A stretch of 7,716 bases of DNA from Spirochaetaceae bacterium (GTDB taxonomy: Bacteria > Spirochaetota > Spirochaetia > SZUA-6 > Bin103). Of the stretch, positions 1-7,123 are shown piece by piece. Below the pieces are notes generated by a model. It was not told the DNA's origin and did no database searches. It saw only the letters and a program-made list of their open reading frames with translations. The stretch covers positions 1 through 7,716 of the forward strand of contig JAPPNY010000192.1 in assembly GCA_028818385.1 (NCBI GenBank). The letters are read 5' to 3'. Both the position numbers and the translations under genes were made by a program. The first letter of the stretch is position 1. Each line of letters opens with the position of its first letter.

Positions 1-73
1 CTCGGCTTCAACTTGGTCCCGGAGACTGCCTGATTCTGCTTGTTTCTAAGGAGCGTCCGGGATTGCACGGAAC
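1..73. other. Non-coding edge downstream of the FG-GAP gene
   Basis: This stretch follows the stop codon of the FG-GAP repeat gene when read on the minus strand. I see no supported coding region in it. A 7-bp inverted repeat (TCCCGGA at 17-23 and TCCGGGA at 56-62) is separated by 32 bases and has no T-run after it, so it is not a convincing terminator. The operon may therefore continue past the window. Confidence 0.5.
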
Positions 74-1198
74 TCACCCGATAGCAGGCCCTTCGTTCTT
101 CCACCAGCGAAGCTCGTTGCTGCCACGCTCGGCGCAGGCGGCCACGTCCAGCCGTCCATCGCCATCCAGGTCGGCCACGATGACCATGTTGGCGTGGGTC
201 CAGTGGCCCTTGAGGATCTGCGTGTCCCAGGGTCCTCGGGGGTCGCCCCGGTGCTTGAAGAGCGCAACGCGCCCGGGCTCTCCCCATGCGGTGGCCACCA
301 CCTCGACCTGACCGTCGCCGTCGAGGTCCGCGGCTGTCGCCTCGAAGGCCCCGGGGAAGTGCTCGGCTATGACGTGCCGGGGCCACGGGCCGATGCCCGG
401 GCTGCCGTCGTTCTCGTACCACACGATCTGCTGGGTGCCCGCCGGGGCCGCGCGCCCGGGATGATCGAAACCGAGGGCCATCACCAGGTCGATGTCCCCG
501 TCGCCGTCCATGTCGACGGGGTGACCGTGGATGGGCCTGGGCGCGGTGTCGATGACGTGCTTGGTCCAGGGCGAGTCGAGGGAGGTGCCGGGGTTCCGGT
601 ACCAGGCCACCTCGCCGCGCTTGGACGCCGTGCCCACGATGTCGATGAGTCCGTTGCCGTCGATGTCGGCGGCGCACACGGCGCGGGCCTCCGGCGCGTC
701 GTCGTCGATCATGTGCTTGACCCAGGCACCGTCGCGGTTCTCGAACCAGGCGAGCTGGTTGCTGATGCGCCATCCGGAGGCGGCCACGTCCAGGTCGCCG
801 TCGCCGTCGAGATCGGCGATGGCCACGTCGTAGGCGCCGGGTATGCCGCCCTCCGTGAGGTAGCGGTGGCTCCACGAGTCGGGGTCCCGTGGGTTGCCGT
901 CGAAGCCGAACGACAGCAGGCAGCCGTTGAGGTTGTCGACGCAGACGATCTCCGGCTTCCCGTCGCCGTCGATGTCGGCGACGGCGTGCCGCTCCAGCAG
1001 CTCGTTGGTGCGCAGGTGGACGACGTGCCGGGTAAAGGTGCCGGCGCCGTCGTTCTCGAACCAGTAGAGGCCCCGGTCGGCGTCGGTGGCGACCAGGTCC
1101 AGGCTGCCGCTGCCGGTCAGGTCGACGGCGGAGAGGGCGAAGGCGTACCTGAACTCCGACGAAACGAGCCGCTCGGCGAATCTGATGAGCTCGGCCAC
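74..1198 (-). CDS. FG-GAP/VCBS repeat protein, predicted seven-bladed beta-propeller
   Basis: This 374-residue protein consists almost wholly of FG-GAP/VCBS-type repeats. Seven calcium-loop motifs of the form D-x-D-G-D-G-x-x-(D/E)-(I/V)-V are visible, beginning near residues 26, 75, 129, 178, 229, 291 and 343, about 49-62 residues apart. The first is degenerate (DLTGSGSLD) and the other six keep the acidic ladder. Most blades also carry a W-(F/Y)-E-N strand followed by an R/K-H-V-I strand. Seven such units match the integrin-alpha-type seven-bladed propeller, whose known roles are calcium binding and protein or ligand interaction, not catalysis. No signal peptide or membrane segment is visible with the GTG start at 1198, which is unusual because many relatives are exported. 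No good ribosome binding site precedes this start. It lies 10 bp after the AHSA1 gene and is probably the last visible gene of the ABC operon. The specific role is unknown. Confidence 0.9.
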   Translation of the reverse strand: MAELIRFAERLVSSEFRYAFALSAVDLTGSGSLDLVATDADRGLYWFENDGAGTFTRHVVHLRTNELLERHAVADIDGDGKPEIVCVDNLNGCLLSFGFDGNPRDPDSWSHRYLTEGGIPGAYDVAIADLDGDGDLDVAASGWRISNQLAWFENRDGAWVKHMIDDDAPEARAVCAADIDGNGLIDIVGTASKRGEVAWYRNPGTSLDSPWTKHVIDTAPRPIHGHPVDMDGDGDIDLVMALGFDHPGRAAPAGTQQIVWYENDGSPGIGPWPRHVIAEHFPGAFEATAADLDGDGQVEVVATAWGEPGRVALFKHRGDPRGPWDTQILKGHWTHANMVIVADLDGDGRLDVAACAERGSNELRWWKNEGPAIG

Positions 1199-1208
1199 CG
1201 CGCTTCGC

Positions 1209-1640
1209 CTACGGCCGCATGTAGCGGTTGTTGCCGCGGGCGAAGTAGCGTTTCATGGGCTCGAAGTAGCGCTCGGACCAGCCCTCCTTGCACGCGTCAC
1301 CCTGTCCCTCGGGCACGTTGGAGTGCCTGACGGTGGCGGTGATGCCGGCACGCTGGTCTCTTGTGCGGACGAGCTCGACCTCCAGGCGGGAATCGGGGGC
1401 GCCCTCGGGAAACCGGGAGGAGCGCCACGACTGAACGATGCGGCGGTACGGCGCAAGCTCCAGGTTGACCCCGGTGATGTCGCCGTCCCAGGCGGTGAAC
1501 GAGGCGCCCGGCTCGGCCGAAACCTCGGCTTTCCCGCCGGTCATGTTCGTGTGCTCCTGGCTGTCAAGCCAGGCTTCGTAGATGCGTTTCGGGGTGGCCA
1601 GTATGACGGCTGACGTCTCGAAGGACTCGGGCAATGCCAT
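1209..1640 (-). CDS. AHSA1/SRPBCC-family protein (START-like fold)
   Basis: This 143-residue protein looks like a complete single-domain member of the AHSA1 (activator of Hsp90 ATPase homologue 1) branch of the SRPBCC/START-like superfamily. Family-typical features are the opening strand and helix (SAVILATPKRIYEAWLDSQ, residues 10-28), a glycine-rich turn (MTGG, 33-36), the central strand segment SFTAWDGDITGVNLEL (47-62), the RRIVQSWRS strand (66-74) and a long C-terminal helix with GWSERYFEPMKRYF (120-133). Such proteins form a helix-grip fold with a hydrophobic cavity. Bacterial members bind small lipophilic ligands or have no known function, and the Hsp90 name is inherited from eukaryotic Aha1. 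The ATG at 1640 directly abuts a GGGAGG Shine-Dalgarno, whereas the in-frame TTG at 1634 sits 6 bases after it, so translation may begin at TTG and give MPESFETS. It starts 11 bp after the upstream ABC gene and is probably co-transcribed with it. Confidence 0.92.
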   Translation of the reverse strand: MALPESFETSAVILATPKRIYEAWLDSQEHTNMTGGKAEVSAEPGASFTAWDGDITGVNLELAPYRRIVQSWRSSRFPEGAPDSRLEVELVRTRDQRAGITATVRHSNVPEGQGDACKEGWSERYFEPMKRYFARGNNRYMRP

Positions 1641-1646
1641 CCTCCC
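1641..1646 (-). promoter_or_regulatory. Shine-Dalgarno GGGAGG that affects the AHSA1 start choice
   Basis: On the minus strand GGGAGG ends immediately before the annotated ATG at 1640, leaving no spacer. The next possible start in the same frame, TTG at 1634-1632, has a normal 6-base spacing. The motif lies in the 11-bp gap after the ABC gene stop codon. Confidence 0.6.
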
Positions 1647-1651
1647 AAGCG

Positions 1652-3445
1652 CTAGTCTAACGGCCGCTGCTGGAAGGCGACCAGGTCCGCGTATACACCC
1701 CCCGCGGCCAGCAGGGAGTCATGGGGGCCGGCCTCCACGGCGCGCCCCTTCTCCAGGACGACGATGCGGTCGGCGCTGCGGATGGTGGACAGCCGGTGCG
1801 CGATGATGAGCGCGGTACGGCCGGCGCGAACGCGGGCCATCGCCTCCCGGAGCAGACGCTCGTTCTCGGCATCCAGGTTGGAGACGGCCTCGTCCATCAC
1901 CAGGATGGGGGCGTCCTTGAGGACCGCACGCGCGATGGCGATGCGCTGCCGCTGGCCCCCGGACATCCGGACCCCCCGCTCACCGGCGTTGGTCTCATAC
2001 CCCCGGGGCATCCGCATGATGAATTCATGCGCCAGAGCGGCCTTCGCGGCCTCCTCCACCTCCGCGTCCAGGGCATCCGGCCGCGCCAGGCGGATGTTCT
2101 CGCGGATGGTCATGTTGAACAGGTAGACGTCCTGCGGCATCCAGGCGATGAGCTCGCGCAGGGCGCTCTGCGGGAACGCCCGGACGTCATGCCCGCCGAC
2201 CGTGATGGCGCCGTCCGTGACGTCCCAGAACCGCATGAGCAGATGGATGCAGGTGGACTTCCCCGCGCCGGAGTGCCCCACGAGAGCCACGCTCTCGCCC
2301 GGCTCCACGGAGAAGCTCGCTGCCTCCAGCGCGGGAGGCAGGTCCGGGGCGTAGTGGAAGCTCACGGCCCTGAACTCGATGCGGGGCTCCACCGGGCCTG
2401 GGGGCGACGCCGCCGCCGTATCCGGCACCGGAGCGGGCGCGTTCAGCACGGCGAACACGCGGTCAGCCGCCGCGAACACCACGCCGAGGCTCTCCGCGAT
2501 GCCGGTGATGTTGGTCACCGGCCCGAAGATGAAGATGGCGAGGATGATGACGACCGGATAGAGCGCGGACGGGAGGGAGCCGGAGGACACCAGCCAGGCC
2601 GCGGCGATGACGATGCTCACCATCCCCAGCGTGATGAGCACGGACGTCACCGCCTGCTCTCCACCTGCTCTGCGCCCGTGGGCGACCTGTGCGCCCACCA
2701 GGCTCCGGCTGCCCCGGAGCAGCCGTTCCAGGAAGCGCTGTCCCTGCCCGAAGGCCACGATCTCGCGGAGTCCCTGAACGCCGTCCACCACGTCCGCGTT
2801 CAGCGAACCCAGGGCCTCTCGCAGTGTCCGGCCCTGGGCCGCCGCCCGCCTGCGCAACCAGAAGGGAACGGTCGCCACCGCCAGGGTCGCGGGGAGCAGC
2901 GCCAGGGGGAGCAGCCAGTGCATCGCCGCGAGGGTGAAAAGCGCCGCCAGCGGCACCACGACCGCCACGATGAACGTCCCCACCGTGTGCGCGTAGAACC
3001 ACTCGATGGTGTCCACGTCGGCCATCGCCGCGGCGGAGAGGTCGCCGGAGCGCCGGTCGAGAAGATAGCCCGGCGCCAGCCGGTCCAGCGCCTGGTAGAG
3101 CCGGATGCGGAGCTCCGCCAGGATGCGGTAGGCAAGGTCGTGCGCCAGCCACATCTCCGCCCAGGCCGCAATCGCCCTGCCGGCCACGACGCCGCCGAGC
3201 ACGAAGGCGCTGAATATGAGCGCTTCAGCCGCCGCCCCCGTCGCTACGCTTCCCACCATGAACGCGCCGATCCCGGCGGCGGCGATCATGAAGCCGTGGT
3301 TCAGGATGCCCGTGAGCGCGGTGATTGCCATGAGCCAGTAGTACGGGCGCAGGATGCGGAGGAGCTGCCAGAACCCGGATCCCCATCTGCCGCTGCGTGG
3401 AGCGATCTCCCATTCACCGGGCCGATTGCTCGCCAGGGTGCTCAC
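1652..3445 (-). CDS. ABC exporter half-transporter, CydC-like (permease-ATPase fusion)
   Basis: This 597-residue protein has an N-terminal exporter-type membrane domain (about six hydrophobic segments between residues 36 and 316) and a C-terminal nucleotide-binding domain (about 355-590). Visible ATPase motifs are an A-loop tyrosine in SFHYAPD, Walker A GHSGAGKST (390-398), Q-loop Q438 in WMPQDVYLF, signature SGGQRQR (495-501), Walker B ILVMD with catalytic E519, D-loop SNLD and switch histidine H550. All residues needed for ATP hydrolysis are present. The membrane domain (GDLSAAAMADVDTIEWFY, LNADVVDGVQGLREIVAFG) resembles the CydC type of heterodimeric exporter, and its neighbour resembles CydD, in the usual D-then-C order. 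The likely role is one half of an inner-membrane exporter; the substrate cannot be read from sequence. It starts at GTG 3445, which overlaps the upstream stop by 4 bases (GTGA), indicating translational coupling. Other type IV exporters of the MsbA/LmrA kind are the alternative reading. Confidence 0.9.
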   Translation of the reverse strand: MSTLASNRPGEWEIAPRSGRWGSGFWQLLRILRPYYWLMAITALTGILNHGFMIAAAGIGAFMVGSVATGAAAEALIFSAFVLGGVVAGRAIAAWAEMWLAHDLAYRILAELRIRLYQALDRLAPGYLLDRRSGDLSAAAMADVDTIEWFYAHTVGTFIVAVVVPLAALFTLAAMHWLLPLALLPATLAVATVPFWLRRRAAAQGRTLREALGSLNADVVDGVQGLREIVAFGQGQRFLERLLRGSRSLVGAQVAHGRRAGGEQAVTSVLITLGMVSIVIAAAWLVSSGSLPSALYPVVIILAIFIFGPVTNITGIAESLGVVFAAADRVFAVLNAPAPVPDTAAASPPGPVEPRIEFRAVSFHYAPDLPPALEAASFSVEPGESVALVGHSGAGKSTCIHLLMRFWDVTDGAITVGGHDVRAFPQSALRELIAWMPQDVYLFNMTIRENIRLARPDALDAEVEEAAKAALAHEFIMRMPRGYETNAGERGVRMSGGQRQRIAIARAVLKDAPILVMDEAVSNLDAENERLLREAMARVRAGRTALIIAHRLSTIRSADRIVVLEKGRAVEAGPHDSLLAAGGVYADLVAFQQRPLD

Positions 3446-5178
3446 AGGGCCTCCTGCTGCGCCAGGACGAGGCCGGCATACGCGCCGCGCCGCTCCATCA
3501 GCTCCCGGTGGCGGCCGGCCTCGACCACCCGCCCCTCGTCCAGGACCACGATGCGGTCGGCGTGGACGACGGAGGAGAACCGGTGGGCGATGGTGATGGT
3601 CGTCCGGCCCCGCGCCAGCCGCTGCAGCGCTTCACGGATGGCGCCCTCGTTCACGCCGTCCAGGCTGGAGGTCGCCTCGTCCAGGATGAGGATGGGGGCA
3701 TCCTTCAGCAGCGCCCGCGCGATGGCGATGCGCTGGCGCTCCCCCCCGGAGAGCTTCGCTCCCCGTTCTCCGACCACGGTCCGATACCCCTGGGGGAGTG
3801 CGGTGATGAACCCGTGCGCGTTGGCGGCCCGCGCCGCCGCTTCCAGCTCCCCCAGGCAGGCTCCGGGCTTCCCGAGCCGCAGGTTGTCCTCGGCCGTCCC
3901 ATGGAAGAGGTAGGTGTCCTGGGACACCACGGCGATGAGGCCGCGCAGCGCCTCCAAGGGGTAGTCGCGGATGTCCACGCCGCCGATCTCCACGCGCCCC
4001 TGCTGGGGGTCGAAGAACCGCAGCAGCAGCGCGGCCACGGTGCTCTTCCCCGCCCCCGACTGACCGACGAGGCCAACGCTCTGGCCTGCGTCCACGCTGA
4101 ACGACAGGCCGTCGAGCGCCGGCGCGTTGTCCGGGTGGTAGGCAAAGGTGACGTTCGCGAAGGCGAGGGACTTCGGCGTGCTCGAAGGCTCGGGCTGCGC
4201 CAGCGTGGCCTCACGGTCAGCCACCTCAGGCTTTGCGTCCAGGAGGGCGAAGATGCCGGTGGAGGCGGACACGCCCAGGTAGCCCTTGTGCCAGTAGGAG
4301 TCCAACTCCGCCAACGGACGGAAGCACTCTCCCGTGAGAAACAGCACCACGAGGAGTCCCGCCAGGTCGAGAACTCCGTCCGCCACCTGGAACGCGCCCA
4401 CGGCGACGGCCATCGCCACGCCCGCGCTCATCGCCAGCCCCACGACGCCGTTGCGGATCATGGAGATGGCGAGCTGCGCCATCGTCGCCCGGTAGAGCGC
4501 GAGCGCGGCGTTCCGGAGGACCCGCCCCCGGCGCTCGCTGGCGTTGAGCGCCTTCAGCGTGACCATTCCCTGCATGCTGTCCACGAACTGGGCGTTGAGG
4601 TCCGTGTACGCCCGCCAGTGCCGCTGGCCGTACTCGCCCAGCAGGCGGTCCCACAGGCGCGGCACCAGGGGCACGGCCAGCACGCACACCAGCACGACCA
4701 CGCCCACCAGGGGGCTGAGGACGCAGATGTACGCCACCACGGCCAGAGGCACGGCCACCGCGACGATCGACTGCGGCAGGTAGTAGCCCAGGTAGGCCTC
4801 CAGGGCTTCCACGCCGTCCACGAGGGTGGACTGCACCGTTCCCGTCCGCGTCCGTTCCAGGTACCCGGGGCCGAGGGCAAGAAGCGCGCGGTAGAGCCGC
4901 TGGCGCAGGGCCACCTTCACCTCCGCGGCGGTGAGCATGGAACTCATCTCCCGCCACCGGAGCAGCAGCGCGCGAAGCGCCGCCAGCAGAGCGACGGCAC
5001 CCACGGGGGCGAGCGCCTCCGTCCACGGCTCGCCGGCCAGGACGCGGCCAACCACGAGGGCCACGGCCACGCCCTGCGCAACGAACGTGCCGGAGATCGC
5101 CAACCCCAGCGCCACGGTGAGGGCGATGCGAGCACGCGCGCCCCCCGTCAGCGCCAGCATCTTCCGATGGACCATCAT
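3442..5178 (-). CDS. ABC exporter half-transporter, CydD-like (permease-ATPase fusion)
   Basis: This 578-residue protein joins an exporter membrane domain (hydrophobic segments at roughly 19-45, 55-72, 133-172, 240-262 and 268-282) to an ATPase domain (about 338-575). ATPase motifs are Walker A GQSGAGKST (372-380), Q420 in VSQDTYLF, signature LSGGERQR (476-483), Walker B ILILD with E501, D-loop SSLD and H532. None is degenerate, although heterodimeric exporters often carry one inactive site. The segments YYLPQSIVAVAVPLAVV and FRPLAELDSYWHKGYLGVSA resemble CydD, which with CydC exports cysteine and glutathione in other bacteria. Substrate transfer to this pair is inference only, as no cydAB is nearby. 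An in-frame TGA at 5203-5205 and no intervening start codon restrict the start to ATG 5178, ATG 5175 or later. The AGGAGG site lies 12 bases before the first ATG. It is the first gene of the four-gene operon. Confidence 0.9.
   Translation of the reverse strand: MMVHRKMLALTGGARARIALTVALGLAISGTFVAQGVAVALVVGRVLAGEPWTEALAPVGAVALLAALRALLLRWREMSSMLTAAEVKVALRQRLYRALLALGPGYLERTRTGTVQSTLVDGVEALEAYLGYYLPQSIVAVAVPLAVVAYICVLSPLVGVVVLVCVLAVPLVPRLWDRLLGEYGQRHWRAYTDLNAQFVDSMQGMVTLKALNASERRGRVLRNAALALYRATMAQLAISMIRNGVVGLAMSAGVAMAVAVGAFQVADGVLDLAGLLVVLFLTGECFRPLAELDSYWHKGYLGVSASTGIFALLDAKPEVADREATLAQPEPSSTPKSLAFANVTFAYHPDNAPALDGLSFSVDAGQSVGLVGQSGAGKSTVAALLLRFFDPQQGRVEIGGVDIRDYPLEALRGLIAVVSQDTYLFHGTAEDNLRLGKPGACLGELEAAARAANAHGFITALPQGYRTVVGERGAKLSGGERQRIAIARALLKDAPILILDEATSSLDGVNEGAIREALQRLARGRTTITIAHRFSSVVHADRIVVLDEGRVVEAGRHRELMERRGAYAGLVLAQQEAL
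3450..3455 (-). promoter_or_regulatory. Ribosome binding site AGGAGG of the CydC-like gene
   Basis: On the minus strand AGGAGG lies inside the end of the CydD-like gene, 4 bases before the GTG start at 3445. It supports the GTG start and the 4-base stop/start overlap, and points to coupled translation of the two exporter halves. Confidence 0.65.
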
Positions 5179-5190
5179 CCCCGGCGTCGT

Positions 5191-5196
5191 CCTCCT
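5191..5196 (-). promoter_or_regulatory. Ribosome binding site AGGAGG of the CydD-like gene
   Basis: On the minus strand AGGAGG lies 12 bases before ATG 5178 and 15 before ATG 5175. This is longer than the usual 5-9 bases and slightly favours the first ATG. An in-frame TGA at 5203-5205 rules out a start further upstream. Confidence 0.6.
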
Positions 5197-5239
5197 GTGG
5201 ACTCAATCGCAACGTGCAGCAACGAGGTACTGAGATGTC

Positions 5240-5268
5240 ATTATCACGTGATGGGGCTGACCTGGCGA
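5240..5268 (-). promoter_or_regulatory. Possible sigma70-type promoter of the ABC operon
   Basis: On the minus strand the hexamer GATAAT (5245-5240) matches five of six bases of the -10 consensus. It is preceded after exactly 17 bases by TCGCCA (5268-5263), which matches four of six bases of the -35 consensus. It lies in the only long intergenic gap, facing the ABC genes, and would give a leader of about 55 bases. The match is found by eye, and a single near-match in a 121-bp gap can arise by chance. Confidence 0.3.
5243..5252. promoter_or_regulatory. Perfect 10-bp palindrome ATCACGTGAT, candidate operator
   Basis: The sequence reads identically on both strands and overlaps the proposed -10 box of the ABC operon. 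A repressor bound there would block that promoter. The symmetry does not extend past 10 bp, and no regulator gene is adjacent except the HigA-like antitoxin two genes away, so the role is speculative. Confidence 0.25.
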
Positions 5269-5299
5269 GACCGGCGGTGTTCTCCGTGGCGCGATGCCG

Positions 5300-7123
5300 T
5301 TACGCCGGCGTCACGTAGCGGCAGTCCCAGTCGCCGAGCATTTCCAGGTCGATCACCGGCGCCTCCAGGGACGGCTCCCCGGCGCGCTGCCAGGCCGCGA
5401 TTTCGTCGAGGTGACCGAGGTCTCGGGCCGCGGTCCACGCCGGGTCGTAGTGGAGAAGCGGCTCCACCATCCCGTTCCAGAAGAACAGCGCGTCCGCGCC
5501 CCGAGCGGCCAGACCGGCGGCGGTGCGGCGGAGCACCGCGGGATCCATGCCGCCGTGGTCGATGCAGGGGGCCAGCCGGCAGCCGCTCCCCGCGGCAAGA
5601 CGGGCGTACGGCGCCAGCGCGCGCGGGTCGCGCCAGGGGTGGGCGGTCATGTTGAGCTCCGGGAGGTCCGTGAACGGCACCAGGGTGTCCACCAGGCCGG
5701 CGGCCAGCCACGCGGCCGGGTCGAGGCCGTTGGCCAGGTTCTCGGCTTCGCCGCTCATGACGATGGCCGTGATCGGCAGGTGCAGCGCCGCGCGCAGCTC
5801 ACGCAGGAAGCCGGTGAGCACGCCAGCGCGGTAGCGCAGCCAGGCCGGGTCGTCCGGCGCCAGGTCGCGGGGGTCGGCGCCGTGCTGCTCGCGGAAACCG
5901 TCGATCAGCGGCGGCTCGTACTCCACGATCGGATGACGCCGGTTGAACAGCAGGCAGATGCCGTCGATCCCGTAGGCGGTCATCTCCCGGAACATCTCGA
6001 TCACGTGGCCGCGCACCTGCGGATAGGAGAACGACAGCACCGGGCTCGGATTGCCCGCACGATCGCGCCCGCGCCACTCCTGGTGGCGGGCGTAGAGGCT
6101 GTCGCCGTGATCGTAGTAGTCGTGCGGCGGCGGCAGGTGAAAGCCGCCCAGCCGGTGGCAGGCGTGGAACTCAAGGCCCAGGTCGCGCGTCTGCTCGGCG
6201 GCGACGCGCATGGGATCATTGCCAGCCGCGCGCCAGCGCCGGTAACACGCCGCTTCGTCACGGCCCGAGACGTGCAGGAAGTCTTCCCGTCCGGGGGCCT
6301 CGGGCGTGCGGTGGCGCGTCCGGAAGTAGTAGGCCAGATCGCCCATCGCCCCTTCCCAGTAGATGCGCGTGAAGTCGGTGTCGGCGTAGCCGATGATGTG
6401 CCGGCGCAGTTCCTCCGGGGTGCTGGAGCGGGCCATGACCACGTCGTCATGGCCGTACAGCGGCAGCGCCGGCGCCGCGCGCTCGGCCGTGAAGCGGCGC
6501 ACCTCGGCCTCGGTGAGCGGCACCAGCTTCACGTAGGCGACGCTGGCCATGGCGCAGCGGGTGTGCTCCTCCCCGCCGTAGGTGGTCTCCAGCCACGTCA
6601 CCTGTCCGAACTCCAGGTCGGCGCCGTTCAGCTCGGCCACCTGCCAGAAGCACTCGGACAGCTCCTCGCCGCCGGTGTGCTTGTGCCAGTCGGCGATCGG
6701 GTCACGGGGGACCGGCTGCGTCGGCAGGTGCAGGATGGAGTAGGTCGGATCGCCGGCGAAGCGCACCAGCAGTTGCGCGGCGCCGGCGTCGTCGTACAGC
6801 CCGAAGTACCAGCACTTCAGGCGCCACGCGCCGATGGAGATGGCGTACCAGCCGCGGGCGTTCACGGCCAGCCGCACCGGCGGCGCCTCCGTCTCCTGGC
6901 CGGCGACGATCGCCGTGCCGGACAGCGGCGCGCTGCGATATGGGAGCAGCCGCCAGCGCCCGTGGGCGGAGTCGGGTGACAGCGCCGACGCCGGGGTGCA
7001 ACGCTCCATGGCGCTCAGGTAGGTGGGGCTGCCGCTGAGCCAGCGGTCGCCGTAGAGATCCGCAGAGGCGTCCATCACGTCGACTCTATCGGTCATCGTG
7101 CCACGGTAGTCAGGCAGGCTCAT
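5300..7123 (-). CDS. Uncharacterised protein with glycoside-hydrolase-like TIM barrel
   Basis: This protein of up to 607 residues is not one I can name. Residues about 55-205 are rich in beta strands and aromatic residues (WYAISIGAWRLKCWYFGLYD) and look like a beta-sandwich domain. Residues about 220-565 look like a TIM barrel: strand-like hydrophobic runs alternate with helices, as in FTRIYWEGA, LGLEFHACHRLGG, YGIDGICLLFNRRHP, ITAIVMSGEAE, RLAPCIDHGG and ADALFFWNGM. The stretch from VRGHVIEMFREM through REQHGADPRDL to FLRELRAAL resembles glycosyl-hydrolase-10-like proteins. Candidate acidic residues are E257, D387 and E459, but none is proven catalytic. No signal peptide is visible. ATG 7123 overlaps the antitoxin gene by 14 bases, whereas the in-frame ATG at 7096 (MTDRVDVMD) avoids overlap; neither has a clear ribosome binding site. 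Sugar or glycoconjugate processing is a plausible but unproven role. Confidence 0.8.
   Translation of the reverse strand: MSLPDYRGTMTDRVDVMDASADLYGDRWLSGSPTYLSAMERCTPASALSPDSAHGRWRLLPYRSAPLSGTAIVAGQETEAPPVRLAVNARGWYAISIGAWRLKCWYFGLYDDAGAAQLLVRFAGDPTYSILHLPTQPVPRDPIADWHKHTGGEELSECFWQVAELNGADLEFGQVTWLETTYGGEEHTRCAMASVAYVKLVPLTEAEVRRFTAERAAPALPLYGHDDVVMARSSTPEELRRHIIGYADTDFTRIYWEGAMGDLAYYFRTRHRTPEAPGREDFLHVSGRDEAACYRRWRAAGNDPMRVAAEQTRDLGLEFHACHRLGGFHLPPPHDYYDHGDSLYARHQEWRGRDRAGNPSPVLSFSYPQVRGHVIEMFREMTAYGIDGICLLFNRRHPIVEYEPPLIDGFREQHGADPRDLAPDDPAWLRYRAGVLTGFLRELRAALHLPITAIVMSGEAENLANGLDPAAWLAAGLVDTLVPFTDLPELNMTAHPWRDPRALAPYARLAAGSGCRLAPCIDHGGMDPAVLRRTAAGLAARGADALFFWNGMVEPLLHYDPAWTAARDLGHLDEIAAWQRAGEPSLEAPVIDLEMLGDWDCRYVTPA

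Noticed and set aside
16..62. Inverted repeat TCCCGGA...TCCGGGA as a terminator
   Set aside because: The arms are only 7 bp with a 32-base loop and no following T-run on the minus strand.
120..1000. Recurrent GTCGCCGTC-like short repeats suggesting a microsatellite or CRISPR-like array
   Set aside because: They are the coding sequence of the D-G-D-G motifs about 150-185 bp apart in a protein gene, with diverged copies and coding sequence between them, not a repeat-spacer array.
194..1330. Plus-strand open reading frame with repeated valine-aspartate-glycine text
   Set aside because: The repetition is the complement of the calcium-loop repeats in the real minus-strand FG-GAP gene.
1652..3445. 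D-loop SNLD and the DEAVSNLD segment as evidence of a dead ATPase
   Set aside because: The catalytic glutamate, aspartates and switch histidine are all kept; variation at these D-loop positions occurs in active ABC proteins.
1721..3913. Long plus-strand open reading frame of 730 codons
   Set aside because: It is antisense to both ABC genes, has low-complexity translation and no motif, so it is a shadow frame.
3397..5655. Long plus-strand open reading frame of 752 codons
   Set aside because: It lies opposite the CydD-like gene, which has complete ATPase motifs. Its translation is rich in H, R, G and E with no recognisable domain, the usual shadow in GC-rich DNA.
5294..6979. Long plus-strand open reading frame of 561 codons
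   Set aside because: It mirrors the barrel gene on the other strand and shows no domain or ribosome binding site.
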